This document shows positions 1 through 8,979 of a stretch of 64,000 bases of DNA, one piece after another. The translations under genes and the position numbers were made by a program. Numbering within the stretch: position 1 is the first letter of the stretch; every line of letters begins with the position of its first letter. The notes under the pieces were generated by a model that saw only the letters and a program-made list of their open reading frames with translations, made no database searches and was not told where the DNA came from. The DNA is from Thiobacillus sp. (GTDB taxonomy: Bacteria > Pseudomonadota > Gammaproteobacteria > Burkholderiales > Thiobacillaceae), in the NCBI GenBank assembly GCA_021166845.1, contig JAJPEP010000064.1:24224-88223 (forward strand), given 5' to 3'.

Positions 1-612
1 CACGTGCCCTATCCCAAGTCGATCTGCACCTCGGTCAACAACCAGGTCTGCCACGGCGTGCCCGGCGACAAGGTGCTGAAAAACGGCGATATCGTGAATC
101 TCGACATTACCGTCATTAAGGACGGCTGGCACGGCGACACCAGCCGCATGTTCGCGGTGGGCGACGTGTCGATCCAGGCCAGGCGACTGATCCAGGTGAC
201 CTACGAAGCGATGTGGACCGGCATCGCCCACGTCAAACCCGGCGCCCGCCTGGGCGACATCGGCCACGCCATCCAGCGCTTCGCCGAAAACCATGGCTAC
301 AGCGTGGTGCGCGAATTCTGCGGCCACGGCATCGGCCGCGAGTTCCACGAGGATCCGCAGGTACTGCACTACGGCAAGGCCGGCACCGGCCTGGTGCTGG
401 AGCCCGGCATGACCTTCACCATCGAACCGATGATCAACGCCGGGCGGCGCGACATCCGCCAGATGAACGACGGCTGGACCATCGTCACCAAGGACCGCAG
501 CCTGTCGGCGCAGTGGGAACACACGGTGCTGGTCACCGAAATCGGCCATGAAGTTCTGACCGTGTCGGCCGGCAGCCCGGCCATTCCCGATCGCATCCCC
601 CACGCCGCGTGA
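1..612 (+). CDS. map: Methionine aminopeptidase, type I (5' end outside window)
   Basis: This enzyme removes the initiator methionine from nascent proteins in the cytoplasm. About 204 codons are visible, open from the first base, so the N-terminal quarter is missing. Seen: the metal-ligand region around LDITVIKDGWHGDTSRMF, the histidine segment FCGHGIGREFHEDPQVLHYG, the glutamate segment MTFTIEPMIN and the last glutamate in QWEHTVLVTE. These match type I MetAPs from front to back. Its stop codon overlaps the GTG start of glnD, so the two are probably co-translated. The map-glnD order is common in beta- and gammaproteobacteria. Confidence 0.95.
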   Translation, partial: HVPYPKSICTSVNNQVCHGVPGDKVLKNGDIVNLDITVIKDGWHGDTSRMFAVGDVSIQARRLIQVTYEAMWTGIAHVKPGARLGDIGHAIQRFAENHGYSVVREFCGHGIGREFHEDPQVLHYGKAGTGLVLEPGMTFTIEPMINAGRRDIRQMNDGWTIVTKDRSLSAQWEHTVLVTEIGHEVLTVSAGSPAIPDRIPHAA

Positions 613-3164
613 GCAACCCGCCGTTCGCCGATCTTCGCGAGCGGCTCAAATCGGGCCGCGCGGCGCTGGCCGCGGCCTATCTTGAAACCCCCTCCGCCAC
701 CCGCTACCTGACCCGCCACACCGCGCTGGTCGACGGCGTGCTGTCTGAAATCGGCGCCCGGCTGGCCCTGCCCGCCAGCTTCTGCCTCGCCGCCGTCGGC
801 GGCTACGGGCGCGGCGAGCTGTTTCCCGGCTCGGACGTGGACGTGCTGATGCTGCTGCCGCACGACCCCACCGCTGAACAGCGGGCCCCCCTGGAAAACT
901 GGGTGCAGACGTGCTGGGACGTCGGACTGGAAATCGGCCACAGCGTGCGCACCGTCGAGGCCTGCATCACCGAGGCCGACGCCGACATCACGGTGGAAAC
1001 CAACCTTCTGGAAGCGCGCTTCGTGCTGGGTGCCGCCGCCCTGTTCGACGAATTCGACCGCCGCTTTCGGGCGCGCTTCGACGCCCAGCGTTTTTTCAAC
1101 GGCAAGCTGGCCGAGCAGCAGGCGCGCCACGCCCGCTTCGACGACAGCGCCTACAAGCTCGAACCCAACCTGAAGGACAGCCCCGGCGGCCTGCGCGACC
1201 TGCACACCATCCACTGGCTGGCGCAGGCCTGCGGCATCACCGGCGGCTGGAGCGGCATCGCGCGCGCCGGCCTGCTGACCCCCGCCGAGGCGCGCCGCAT
1301 TGCGCGCGAAGAACGTTCCCTCTCGGCGTTGCGGATTCACCTGCATATTCTGGCCAGGCGGCGTGAAGACCGCCTGGCCTTCGATTACCAGACCGACCTC
1401 GCCGAGCGCCTGGGGCTCGGCGCCACCGCGAACAAGCACGCCGGGGAGCGCCTGATGCAGGGCTATTACCGCGCCGCCAAGCTGATCCAGCGCGCCAACG
1501 ACATCCTTATCCAGTCGCTGCGGGTAAGGCTGTTTCCGGTGACCGCGCCGCCGCTGCCGATCGACGCCGATTTCCAGCTGCGCGCCAATCTGCTGGAGGC
1601 GCGCGAATCCGACCTGTTCCAGCGCAAACCCGACGCCCTGCTGCGCGCCTTCATCGTCTACGCCCAGTACCCGGCACTCGCCGGATTCGAGCCGGCCACG
1701 CTGCGCGCGCTGTGGCGCGGCCGCACCCGCATCAACGCCGCCTTCCGCGCCGATCCGGCGCACCGCGCCCTGTTCATGACGCTGCTGCGCCAGCCGGTCG
1801 GCATCACCCGGGCCATGCGCGCGATGCACCGCTACGGGCTTCTGGCACGCTACATCCCGGCGTTCGGCCGTGTCGTCGGGCAGATGCAGCATGACCTGTT
1901 CCATGTCTATACCGTGGACGAACACATCCTCACCGTGCTGCGCAACATGCGGCGTCTCACCGTGCCCGGGTTCGCGCACGAACTCCCGCTCGCCAGCCGG
2001 CTGATCGCCGCCTTCGACAAGCCCGAACTCCTGTATCTGGCAGCGCTGTTTCACGATATCGCCAAGGGCCGTGGCGGCGACCACTCCGAGCTGGGCGCGG
2101 TCGATGCGCGGCGGTTTTGCCGCCAGCACGGACTCGACAAGCGCGACAGCGAACTGGTTGGCTGGCTGGTGAGCATGCATCTGACGATGTCGCGCACCGC
2201 GCAGAAAGAGGACATCAGCGACCCCCAGGTAATCGCCGCCTTTGCCGTCAGGGCGGGCGACCTGCGTCATCTGACCGCGCTGTATCTGCTGACCGTGGCC
2301 GACATCCGCGGCACCAGCCCCAAGGTCTGGAACGCCTGGAAAGGCAAGCTGCTGGAAGACCTCTACCATGCTGCCCGCGCCCAATTGGCGGGAGGCGACG
2401 TCACCCTCCCCGACATTGCCTCCAGGCAGAACGAAGCCCGCGCCAATGTTGCCCTGTACGGCCTGCCTGCCGATGCGACCGACGCGCTGTGGCGGCACCT
2501 CGACGAACGCTATTTCGTCCGCTTCGATGTGCGCGACATGGCCTGGCAGGCGCGCATGCTGTGGCGCCGCACCGACAGCCCGGACGCCGTCGTGCGGGCA
2601 CGGCTGTCACCGGCCGGCGAAGGCATCCAGGTGCTGGTCTACACCCGTGACCGGCCCGACCTGTTTGCGCGCATCTGCGGCTTTTTCGCCCGCATCCAGT
2701 ACACCATCCTCGAAGCCAAGATCCACACCACCCGTCATGGCTATGCGCTCGACAGCTTCCAGGTGATGGATCTGGCCAACCGCGGCATCCATTACCGCGA
2801 TTTTTTGAGCTTCGTGGAACACGAACTGGCACGCGATCTCGATCCGGCGCACCCGATGCAGCCGGCGCCACGTGGCCGCCTGTCGCGCCACCAGCGTCAC
2901 CACCCCTATCCGACCACGGTGAAGCTGGAGCCCGACGCACAGGGGCGCGGCCACATCCTGTCGATCACCTGCGCGGATCGCGGGGGGCTGCTGTTTGCGA
3001 TCGCCGAGGTGCTGATGCAGCACGACGTGAGCGTCTATGCCGCGAAGATCGACACCCTGGGCGAGCGGGTCGAGGATACTTTTCTAATCAGGGGAACGGT
3101 CCTGCGAACCTCCGCGGGACGCGAGGCGCTGGAGACCGAAATACGCGAAGCGCTGAAAAAGTGA
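609..3164 (+). CDS. glnD: Bifunctional uridylyltransferase/uridylyl-removing enzyme GlnD
   Basis: GlnD senses glutamine and adds or removes UMP on PII proteins, controlling nitrogen assimilation. The 851-residue protein has the full family layout. The nucleotidyltransferase motif GGYGRGELFPGSDVD is at residues 64-78 with both acidic metal ligands. The HD domain LFHDIAKGRGGDHSE begins near residue 480 (uridylyl-removing site). Two ACT domains follow, near residue 675 (VLVYTRDRPDLFARICGFF) and near 782 (HILSITCADRGGLLFAI). It starts with GTG inside the map stop codon. No lesion is seen. Confidence 0.97.
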   Translation: MSNPPFADLRERLKSGRAALAAAYLETPSATRYLTRHTALVDGVLSEIGARLALPASFCLAAVGGYGRGELFPGSDVDVLMLLPHDPTAEQRAPLENWVQTCWDVGLEIGHSVRTVEACITEADADITVETNLLEARFVLGAAALFDEFDRRFRARFDAQRFFNGKLAEQQARHARFDDSAYKLEPNLKDSPGGLRDLHTIHWLAQACGITGGWSGIARAGLLTPAEARRIAREERSLSALRIHLHILARRREDRLAFDYQTDLAERLGLGATANKHAGERLMQGYYRAAKLIQRANDILIQSLRVRLFPVTAPPLPIDADFQLRANLLEARESDLFQRKPDALLRAFIVYAQYPALAGFEPATLRALWRGRTRINAAFRADPAHRALFMTLLRQPVGITRAMRAMHRYGLLARYIPAFGRVVGQMQHDLFHVYTVDEHILTVLRNMRRLTVPGFAHELPLASRLIAAFDKPELLYLAALFHDIAKGRGGDHSELGAVDARRFCRQHGLDKRDSELVGWLVSMHLTMSRTAQKEDISDPQVIAAFAVRAGDLRHLTALYLLTVADIRGTSPKVWNAWKGKLLEDLYHAARAQLAGGDVTLPDIASRQNEARANVALYGLPADATDALWRHLDERYFVRFDVRDMAWQARMLWRRTDSPDAVVRARLSPAGEGIQVLVYTRDRPDLFARICGFFARIQYTILEAKIHTTRHGYALDSFQVMDLANRGIHYRDFLSFVEHELARDLDPAHPMQPAPRGRLSRHQRHHPYPTTVKLEPDAQGRGHILSITCADRGGLLFAIAEVLMQHDVSVYAAKIDTLGERVEDTFLIRGTVLRTSAGREALETEIREALKK

Positions 3165-3165
3165 C

Positions 3166-3402
3166 TCAGATGGCGGGGCGTGCGTATTCGTCTACATAAC
3201 GCCCGCGCGCAGGGGCTTTGCGGGCAGGCGGCGATTTCTTGCGTACGCCGTCGACAGGCTTCTTGACCTTTTCATCCAGCTCGGTCTTGGGACGGTTGCG
3301 GACACGGCCGGGCCGTACCGTCGTGCCGACGCTTGCTGCGAAAACCGGCATTTCCGCCGGACAGACATTTCGATCCCGCAGGACAAGCCGCGGCGCCTTC
3401 AT
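3166..3402 (-). CDS. Small basic protein of unknown function
   Basis: A 78-residue, strongly basic protein beginning MKAPRLVLRDRNVCPAEMP and ending in a Lys/Arg/Pro-rich tail. Its ATG overlaps the stop codon of the FlaF-like gene upstream (ATGA), which argues that it is translated as the second gene of a pair. It converges on glnD, whose stop is one base away. I do not recognise a family. The coding call rests on the overlap and on the long in-frame reading, so confidence is moderate. Confidence 0.5.
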   Translation of the reverse strand: MKAPRLVLRDRNVCPAEMPVFAASVGTTVRPGRVRNRPKTELDEKVKKPVDGVRKKSPPARKAPARGRYVDEYARPAI

Positions 3403-3782
3403 GCCGCCACCTGCCATTCCTTCAGGCTGCCCGCCAGCGTGCGCGTCAACGCAATGAGGCTGCCCAGCGTGTCGGCATTGGGGATGGACTCGCATGAACT
3501 GATTTTGCTGTCGGCGTACACCGACAGAATCAAGAGGTTGTGCTGCACGTCCAGCGGCAGCGTCAGCACGCCTTCAGCCAGCGCGGTCTGAATCGCATGC
3601 CAGGCATCCCGGCTGGCCTTTAGCGCCGCGGCCAGATGAAATTCGCGGTTGGGGTCGTTCCAGTGCCGCTGCACCGCCATCAACTGGGCGGCGATGGCGT
3701 CGAGCCGGGCCGCCTCGCCAATCATTGCGGCGGCGGGGTTGATGCGGCGCGGGGTCTGCTGAATCGGTTGTTCCGGGCTCAT
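3399..3782 (-). CDS. FlaF-like small helical protein
   Basis: A 127-residue mostly helical protein. The centre (SRDAWHAIQTALAEGVLTLP, then VQHNLLILSVYADSKI) resembles the FlaF flagellin-regulator family, where W-x-x-x-Q-x-x-L is followed by LP-x-x-(I/V)-x-x-N-(L/I)-x-x-L-S-(L/V). FlaF in alphaproteobacteria helps control flagellin translation and secretion. No flagellar gene lies nearby, so a flagellar role here is inference only. It forms a two-gene unit with the small basic protein downstream. Confidence 0.55.
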   Translation of the reverse strand: MSPEQPIQQTPRRINPAAAMIGEAARLDAIAAQLMAVQRHWNDPNREFHLAAALKASRDAWHAIQTALAEGVLTLPLDVQHNLLILSVYADSKISSCESIPNADTLGSLIALTRTLAGSLKEWQVAA

Positions 3783-3922
3783 TGTTGTCTTGTTGTCCTT
3801 GTTGCCTGTGCCGGGGCGCCTCGCCCACGGTTACGCTACAAGTTAGCGGCGAGGACAGGAACAACTTTAGACAAGCTAAATTCGTGCCTGAACGCGTCGA
3901 AATCCCGTCAACCTGAAAACCT

Positions 3923-4092
3923 CACCACAGAGGTATGTCCCGCAGGGACGGTATCCCTTTGGACACAGAGGCACGGAGAACGGCAGGAATCAATGGATTG
4001 TCGATCAACCAGCCTTCACCCATCGGGGGGCGCACTGACCCATGCAAGGTGTTGCTTTTCCTCTGTGCGCTCTGTTTCCCTGTGGTCCAACT
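3923..4092. repeat. Intergenic CCACAGAGG-type inverted repeat
   Basis: The gap between the FlaF-like gene and def (3783-4105) holds no convincing gene. It contains CACCACAGAGG and GGACACAGAGGCACGGAG near 3923-3978, and an inverted imperfect copy, TCCTCTGTGCGCTCTGTTTC, followed by CCTGTGGTCC near 4060-4088. A small inner hairpin GTCCCGCAGGGAC lies near 3936-3948. The inverted copy ends just before the def stop. I can describe it but not name it. Confidence 0.6.
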
Positions 4093-4105
4093 GCGGTTCC
4101 AAGGG

Positions 4106-4639
4106 TCAATCGTCCTGCAGATTCTGGCCCGGAAACAGGGTCTCGGTGAAACCGAAATCGCGCAGGTCGCGGATGCGCATCGGGTACAGGATGCCGTGCA
4201 GGTGATCGACCTCGTGCTGCACCACGCGGGCATGGAAACCGCTCACGCTGCGGTCGATCGGCTGGCCCGCCGCATCGAATCCCTGGTAGCGCAAGTCGGC
4301 GTGGCGCGGCACCAGTCCGCGCATGCCCGGTACCGACAGGCAGCCTTCCCAGCCCTCTTCCATGGCGTCGGACAGGGGGGTCAATACAGGATTGATCAGC
4401 ACCGTGAACGGCACGCTTTCGGCGTCCGGATAACGCGGATTGGCCTCGACCCCGAAAATCACCACCTGCAGGCCGACGCCGATTTGCGGCGCCGCCAGGC
4501 CGGCGCCGTTGAGCGCACGCATGGTGTCGCGCATGTCGACAATCAGCTGCGCCAACTCGATCGAGACAAAGTCCTCCACCGGGCGGGCCGGCTCCAGCAG
4601 ACGCGGATCGCCCATCTTCAGGACGTCGCGGGTGGCCAT
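4106..4639 (-). CDS. def: Peptide deformylase
   Basis: Removes the formyl group from the N-terminal formyl-methionine of new proteins. The 177-residue protein shows all three deformylase motifs: [10 protein letters not shown] at 45-54, EGCLSVPG at 98-105 (metal-binding Cys100) and QHEVDH at 141-146 (catalytic Glu and two His ligands). The start [15 protein letters not shown] is the usual one for the family. It overlaps the end of the upstream pseudouridine synthase gene by 22 bases, so the two are translationally linked. Confidence 0.96.
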   Translation of the reverse strand: MATRDVLKMGDPRLLEPARPVEDFVSIELAQLIVDMRDTMRALNGAGLAAPQIGVGLQVVIFGVEANPRYPDAESVPFTVLINPVLTPLSDAMEEGWEGCLSVPGMRGLVPRHADLRYQGFDAAGQPIDRSVSGFHARVVQHEVDHLHGILYPMRIRDLRDFGFTETLFPGQNLQDD

Positions 4640-5340
4640 GATTGCTCCAGTTTTTTCAGGTCGTCGGTCTCCAGCCAGCGCCAGCTGCCGGGCGGCAGGT
4701 CGGCGGGCAAGGCAAGGCGCCCGATGGCTTCGCGGTGCAGACGCTCCACCCGGTTGCCGATCGCGCCGACCATGCGCTTGACCTGGTGGTATTTGCCCTC
4801 GGCCAGCGTCAGCCGCAGCGAGCGCTCGTCGAGCCTTTCGCACGCCTGCGCGGCAATCGGCGCGGGCTCGTCGTTGAGCTGCACGCCGCTGCGCAAGGCG
4901 TCCAGCATGGCGTCGCTCACCGGGTCGGCGCAGGCGGCACGGTAGACCTTGGCCACGCCTTTTTTCGGCGAGGTCATGCGGTGAATGAACTGGCCGTCAT
5001 CGGAAAGCAGCAGCAGGCCGGTGCTGTCCTGGTCGAGACGCCCCACGCACTGCACGCCGCGCTGCACCAGCGGTCCCGGCAGCAGGGCAAACACGCTGGG
5101 ATGATGGCTGGCGTGGTGCGAGCATTCGTAGCCGGCCGGCTTGTGCATCAGCACGTAGGCCTTTTCCCGATACGCCCAGGCGACGCCATCCAGCGCCAGT
5201 TCCAGCCGGGCCGGGTCAACCCTGGCCTCGGGATCGTCGCAGACCTCGCCGTTGACCGCGACCTCGCCCGCCAGAATGCGCGCCACGCAGACCTTGCGCG
5301 TGCCGAACCCTTGCGACTGCAGGGCATGGTAGAGCTTCAT
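4618..5340 (-). CDS. rsuA: Pseudouridine synthase, RsuA type
   Basis: A 240-residue RsuA/RluB/E/F-family enzyme, probably making pseudouridine in 16S rRNA. The N-terminal S4-like RNA-binding part (about residues 1-60) is followed by the catalytic motif [17 protein letters not shown] with the active Asp near 103. The closing motif is [14 protein letters not shown]. The start [17 protein letters not shown] is preferred because the S4 region begins there; an in-frame ATG 16 codons earlier would add residues encoded inside mtnP. RsuA versus RluE/RluF specificity cannot be settled by eye. Confidence 0.85.
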   Translation of the reverse strand: MKLYHALQSQGFGTRKVCVARILAGEVAVNGEVCDDPEARVDPARLELALDGVAWAYREKAYVLMHKPAGYECSHHASHHPSVFALLPGPLVQRGVQCVGRLDQDSTGLLLLSDDGQFIHRMTSPKKGVAKVYRAACADPVSDAMLDALRSGVQLNDEPAPIAAQACERLDERSLRLTLAEGKYHQVKRMVGAIGNRVERLHREAIGRLALPADLPPGSWRWLETDDLKKLEQSWPPATS

Positions 5341-5362
5341 GGGGCGATGCGGCATCGCGTGC

Positions 5363-6124
5363 TCAGAATTCGCACAGCCCGGCGGCATCGTTGGTCACCA
5401 GCTGTTCCAGCAAATGCCGCACCTGCAGCATCACTTCAGCCAGCACGGGCTGGATTTTCCCCATCTGGATGCCGTCGGTCGACAAGCCGCGCCCGGCCGC
5501 ATGGTTCACCACCGCGCCCACCGCCGCGTAGCAGATCGACAGCTCGCGCGCCAGGTAGGCTTCGGGCATGCCGGTCATTCCCACCATCTCGGCGCCGTCG
5601 CGTTCCATGCGGTTGATTTCGGCCGCCGTTTCCAGGCGCGGCCCCTGCGCCGCCCCATACACGCCGCCGTCGCGCAGGCTGATACCGGCGCTGAGCGCGG
5701 CCTGCAGCAGTGCGGCGCGCATGGCATCGCAATAGGGAAAGGTGAAATCGAGGTGGGTGACCGGCTTGTCGCTTTCGACAAAATACGTCGCGGCGCGGCC
5801 ATGCGTGTAGTCGATGATCTGGTCGGGGATGACCAGCGTGCCGGGAATCAGGTCGGGATGAATGCCGCCGACGGTGGCCACCGACACCACGCGATCGACG
5901 CCATGATCCTTCAGCGCCCACAGGTTGGCGCGGTAGTTCACCTCGTGCGGCGGGATGGTGTGGCCGTAGCCGTGACGCGCCAGGAAGATCACGTCCTGGC
6001 CGCAGATGCGGCCGAAGGTAAGCGCGCCCGAAGGTTCGCCGTAGGGCGTACGCCCCACCTGGCGGTGGGTGATTTCAAGATTGGCGAGCTGGGTGAGCCC
6101 GGTGCCGCCGATGATGCCTAGCAT
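5363..6124 (-). CDS. mtnP: S-methyl-5'-thioinosine / methylthioadenosine phosphorylase
   Basis: A 253-residue MTAP-family purine nucleoside phosphorylase. Seen: IIGGTGLTQL at the N-terminus (phosphate site), FLARHGYGHTIPPHEVNYRA, and GMTGMPEAYLARE near residue 180. The spelling closely follows the Pseudomonas methylthioinosine phosphorylase type, so 5'-methylthioinosine may be the true substrate, giving hypoxanthine. The next gene is a hypoxanthine phosphoribosyltransferase one base away, which fits a two-step salvage path. Substrate choice is inference. Confidence 0.88.
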   Translation of the reverse strand: MLGIIGGTGLTQLANLEITHRQVGRTPYGEPSGALTFGRICGQDVIFLARHGYGHTIPPHEVNYRANLWALKDHGVDRVVSVATVGGIHPDLIPGTLVIPDQIIDYTHGRAATYFVESDKPVTHLDFTFPYCDAMRAALLQAALSAGISLRDGGVYGAAQGPRLETAAEINRMERDGAEMVGMTGMPEAYLARELSICYAAVGAVVNHAAGRGLSTDGIQMGKIQPVLAEVMLQVRHLLEQLVTNDAAGLCEF

Positions 6125-6125
6125 G

Positions 6126-6671
6126 TTATTTATCCTTCAAAGCATAGATGGCGGGCAGGTTGCGCCACAGCCCGTAAGCGTCCATGCCGCAACCGAACAC
6201 ATAGCGGTTGGGCACGTCCAGCCCTACAAAATCGGCCCGGACCGGTTTGGCGAGGCCGGTGTCCTTGTCGGTCAGCACCGCCGACCATATCCGCGCCGCG
6301 CCCATGTGCAGAAGCTTGTCGCGAATCGCCGCCAGCGTCTCCCCCTCATCCAGGATGTCGTCCAGCACCAGCACGCTGCGGCCCGCCACGTTTTGCCCCG
6401 GCAGCACCCGCCATTCCATCTCGCCACCGGTGGTATTGCCCCGATAGCGCGTCACGTGCAGGTAATCAAATTCCAGCGGAAAATTCAGTCGCGGGAGAAG
6501 TTGCCCGGCAAACACCACCGCCCCGCCCATCACCGCCAGCACCAACGGAAAATCCGCTGCCAATGCGACGTTGATCTCGCCAGCCAGACGGTTGATGACG
6601 GCCTGTACCGTGTCGGCAGACGCGACACACTCGGCATTGTCCAGCAACTGTTGCGCTTCAAGCGGCGTCAT
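6126..6671 (-). CDS. hpt: Hypoxanthine-guanine phosphoribosyltransferase
   Basis: Converts hypoxanthine or guanine plus PRPP to IMP or GMP. The 181-residue protein has the PRPP-binding loop VLVLDDILDEGETL at about 101-114, the segment LAVMGGAVVFAGQLL and the C-terminal substrate segment GLDVPNRYVFGCGMD. The chosen ATG gives the usual length for the family; the reading frame continues upstream, but through sequence opposite ampD. It is the first gene of the hpt-mtnP pair with one base between them. Confidence 0.93.
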   Translation of the reverse strand: MTPLEAQQLLDNAECVASADTVQAVINRLAGEINVALAADFPLVLAVMGGAVVFAGQLLPRLNFPLEFDYLHVTRYRGNTTGGEMEWRVLPGQNVAGRSVLVLDDILDEGETLAAIRDKLLHMGAARIWSAVLTDKDTGLAKPVRADFVGLDVPNRYVFGCGMDAYGLWRNLPAIYALKDK

Positions 6672-6749
6672 GAGGTAGGGCCGATTCGACAAAAGCCGGC
6701 AGTCTAAGCGATGTTTCCGGACTTCGCACGGCTCGAGTAAGCTTGCGCC

Positions 6750-7310
6750 ATGTCGCTTTCCTCGCCCCATCCCGACGTCCTCGATGCCGCTGGCTGGCTT
6801 TCCGCCGCCCGCCGGCTGCCCTCGCCCAACTGCGACGCCCGCCCGGAAGGTGCTGCGATCGAGCTCATCGTCCTCCACAACATTTCGCTGCCGCCGGGCG
6901 TGTTCGACGGCGATGCGGTCATCGATCTGTTCACCAACCAGCTCGACTGGGACGCGCACCCGTATTTCCAGGAGATCCGCGGCATCAAGGTGTCGGCCCA
7001 TTTCTTCATCCGCCGCGACGGCACGCTGATCCAGTTCGTGCCGTGCAGCCTGCGCGCCTGGCATGCCGGGGTGTCGAGCTGGCGCGAACGCGAACGCTGC
7101 AACGATTTTTCCATCGGCATCGAGCTGGAAGGCACAGACGACCTGCCGTTCACCGAAGCGCAGTACGCCAGCCTGCTTCCGTTGCTGCAATCGCTTAAAC
7201 AAGCGTATCCGATCCGGGCGGTGGCGGGGCACAGCGACATCGCGCCGGGGCGCAAGACCGATCCGGGTGTGTGTTTTGAGTGGGAGCGGGTGCGGACGTT
7301 GGTGGGGTGA
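6750..7310 (+). CDS. ampD: 1,6-anhydro-N-acetylmuramyl-L-alanine amidase AmpD
   Basis: A cytoplasmic zinc amidase of cell-wall recycling that cuts the peptide from anhydro-muropeptides. The 186 residues match the usual AmpD length. Zinc ligands seen: His43 (VLHNISLPPG), His161 and Asp171 in GHSDIAPGRKTDPG. The substrate-binding part includes SAHFFIRRDGTLIQFV and NDFSIGIELEG. It diverges from hpt, with about 78 bases between the two starts. NagZ, which acts just before it in the same pathway, is encoded further along this window. Confidence 0.95.
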   Translation: MSLSSPHPDVLDAAGWLSAARRLPSPNCDARPEGAAIELIVLHNISLPPGVFDGDAVIDLFTNQLDWDAHPYFQEIRGIKVSAHFFIRRDGTLIQFVPCSLRAWHAGVSSWRERERCNDFSIGIELEGTDDLPFTEAQYASLLPLLQSLKQAYPIRAVAGHSDIAPGRKTDPGVCFEWERVRTLVG

Positions 7311-7641
7311 GACGTTTGGTGTTTTCCGGCAGAATTTCGCCATGTGCGGCTCGTGCAGGGCACATTAAGCTCAGGCGAAATGCACCCTGCAAGCCACAAG
7401 CGCCGAATGCCCTCGTCACAAGCGCGCAAACTGTCCCGTCACCGCCGGCCTGGTTTTGACCTGCCTCCCCTCTCAGTCCCGCCGAAAATTGAGCCTGCCG
7501 GGTGGATCAGCGGCAAAGGTGTCTGAGCCCCGCTCAAAAGAAAGTGACTAGCCGCCGGGCTACCCCCGGCCAACGACCCCAGCCCAACGAAACACTCCCC
7601 ACCCACGGTAAAATCCCCCCTCCAAACATCAGGATTCCCCC
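7311..7641. other. Intergenic stretch without a recognised gene
   Basis: Short open frames here have no family resemblance or ribosome site. I see no strong hairpin terminator, tRNA or repeat. It should contain the purT promoter, but no clear -35/-10 pair was identified. Confidence 0.5.
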
Positions 7642-8838
7642 ATGCGTCTCGGCACCCCGCTCTCGCCCTCCGCCACCCGCGTCATGCTGCTGGGCGCGGG
7701 CGAACTCGGCAAGGAAGTCATCATCGCGCTGCAGCGGCTTGGGGTCGAAGTCATCGCGGTGGATCGCTACGCCGACGCACCCGGCCACCAGGTCGCACAC
7801 CGCGTCCATGTCATCGACATGAGCGACGGCGCAGCCTTGCGCGCATTGATCGAAAAAGAGAAGCCGCACCTGGTGGCGCCGGAAATCGAGGCCATCGCCA
7901 CCGAAACCCTGCTGGAAATCGAGGCCGCCGGGCTTGCCGAAGTCATCCCCACCGCGCGCGCCGCCAATCTGACCATGAACCGCGAGGGCATCCGCCGGCT
8001 GGCTGCCGAAACGCTGGGACTGCCGACCTCGCCCTTTATATTTGCCGACAGTCTGGTCGAAATGACGGCCGCGGCCGAAAAGCTGGGCTACCCGGTGATC
8101 GTCAAGCCGGTGATGTCGTCGTCCGGGAAGGGCCAGTCGCGGGTGGATGACGCCAGCCAGCTGCAGGCGGCGTGGGAGTATGCCGCCCGCGGCGGGCGGG
8201 TGAACAAGGGGCGCGTCATCGTCGAGGGCGTGATCGATTTCGAGTACGAAATCACGCTGCTGACCGTGCGTGCGTTGGGTCGCTCAGGTGAAATCGAAAC
8301 GCATTTCTGCGCGCCCATCGGCCACCTGCAAGTGAAAGGCGATTACGTCGAATCATGGCAGCCGCAGGCGATGTCGGCCGTAGCGCGGCAACGCGCGCAG
8401 GAGATCGCAGCCGCCGTCACCGGCAACCTCGGCGGACGCGGCCTGTTCGGCGTGGAGCTGTTCGTCAAGGGTGACAGCGTGTGGTTTTCCGAAGTCAGCC
8501 CGCGCCCGCACGACACCGGAATGGTGACGATGGCGACGCAGCGGCAGAACGAGTTCGAGCTGCACGCGCGCGCCATCCTCGGCCTGCCGGTCGACGTAGG
8601 CCTGCGCGAACCCGGCGCCTCGGCAGTCATTTACGGCGGCATGGATGCAACCGGCATCGCCTACGATGGCATCGCTGAAGCCTTGAGCACGCCTGGCGTC
8701 GACCTGCGGCTGTTCGGCAAGCCCGAAGCCTTTCCCCGTCGCCGCATGGGGGTGGCGCTCGCCACCGCCGCCGGCACGGACGAGGCGCGTCAGCGCGCCA
8801 AGGCCGCGGCGGCGGCCGTAAAGCCGGTCAAGGTCTGA
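7642..8838 (+). CDS. purT: Formate-dependent phosphoribosylglycinamide formyltransferase
   Basis: An ATP-grasp enzyme of purine synthesis that formylates GAR with formate and ATP. The 398-residue protein begins with a Rossmann-like preATP-grasp part ([20 protein letters not shown]). It continues through [15 protein letters not shown] (ATP-grasp) to [16 protein letters not shown], a PurT signature. The C-terminus [18 protein letters not shown] is also typical. No lesion is seen. Confidence 0.96.
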   Translation: MRLGTPLSPSATRVMLLGAGELGKEVIIALQRLGVEVIAVDRYADAPGHQVAHRVHVIDMSDGAALRALIEKEKPHLVAPEIEAIATETLLEIEAAGLAEVIPTARAANLTMNREGIRRLAAETLGLPTSPFIFADSLVEMTAAAEKLGYPVIVKPVMSSSGKGQSRVDDASQLQAAWEYAARGGRVNKGRVIVEGVIDFEYEITLLTVRALGRSGEIETHFCAPIGHLQVKGDYVESWQPQAMSAVARQRAQEIAAAVTGNLGGRGLFGVELFVKGDSVWFSEVSPRPHDTGMVTMATQRQNEFELHARAILGLPVDVGLREPGASAVIYGGMDATGIAYDGIAEALSTPGVDLRLFGKPEAFPRRRMGVALATAAGTDEARQRAKAAAAAVKPVKV

Positions 8839-8841
8839 GCG

Positions 8842-8934
8842 ATGCGAATCCATTACGAACGCCTCGGCGGTGACGAAGTCCTACATCGAACAGTCGACCG
8901 CCTTTACGACCTGATGGACGAAAACTCTCGATGA
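8842..8934 (+). pseudogene. Truncated-haemoglobin N-terminal fragment
   Basis: Thirty codons read MRIHYERLGGDEVLHRTVDR and LYDLMDENSR, then stop. The YERLGG-x6-V-x2-(F/L)-Y-x-LM pattern is the start of group-2 truncated haemoglobins. The rest of the globin (about 100 residues) is absent before the next gene. It sits three bases after the purT stop. I read it as a relic, not a functional peptide. Confidence 0.6.
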
Positions 8935-8979
8935 CTCATCCGATGGACCCCGGCAAATCGCACGGCCAACCGCAATAAG

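Noticed and set aside
369..2498. A 709-residue open frame on the minus strand opposite map and glnD
   Set aside because: It lies fully antisense to a clear GlnD, has no known domain, and long antisense frames are expected in high-GC DNA. The same holds for other long minus-strand frames opposite receptors and the octahaem cytochrome (38854-40833, 60828-62609).
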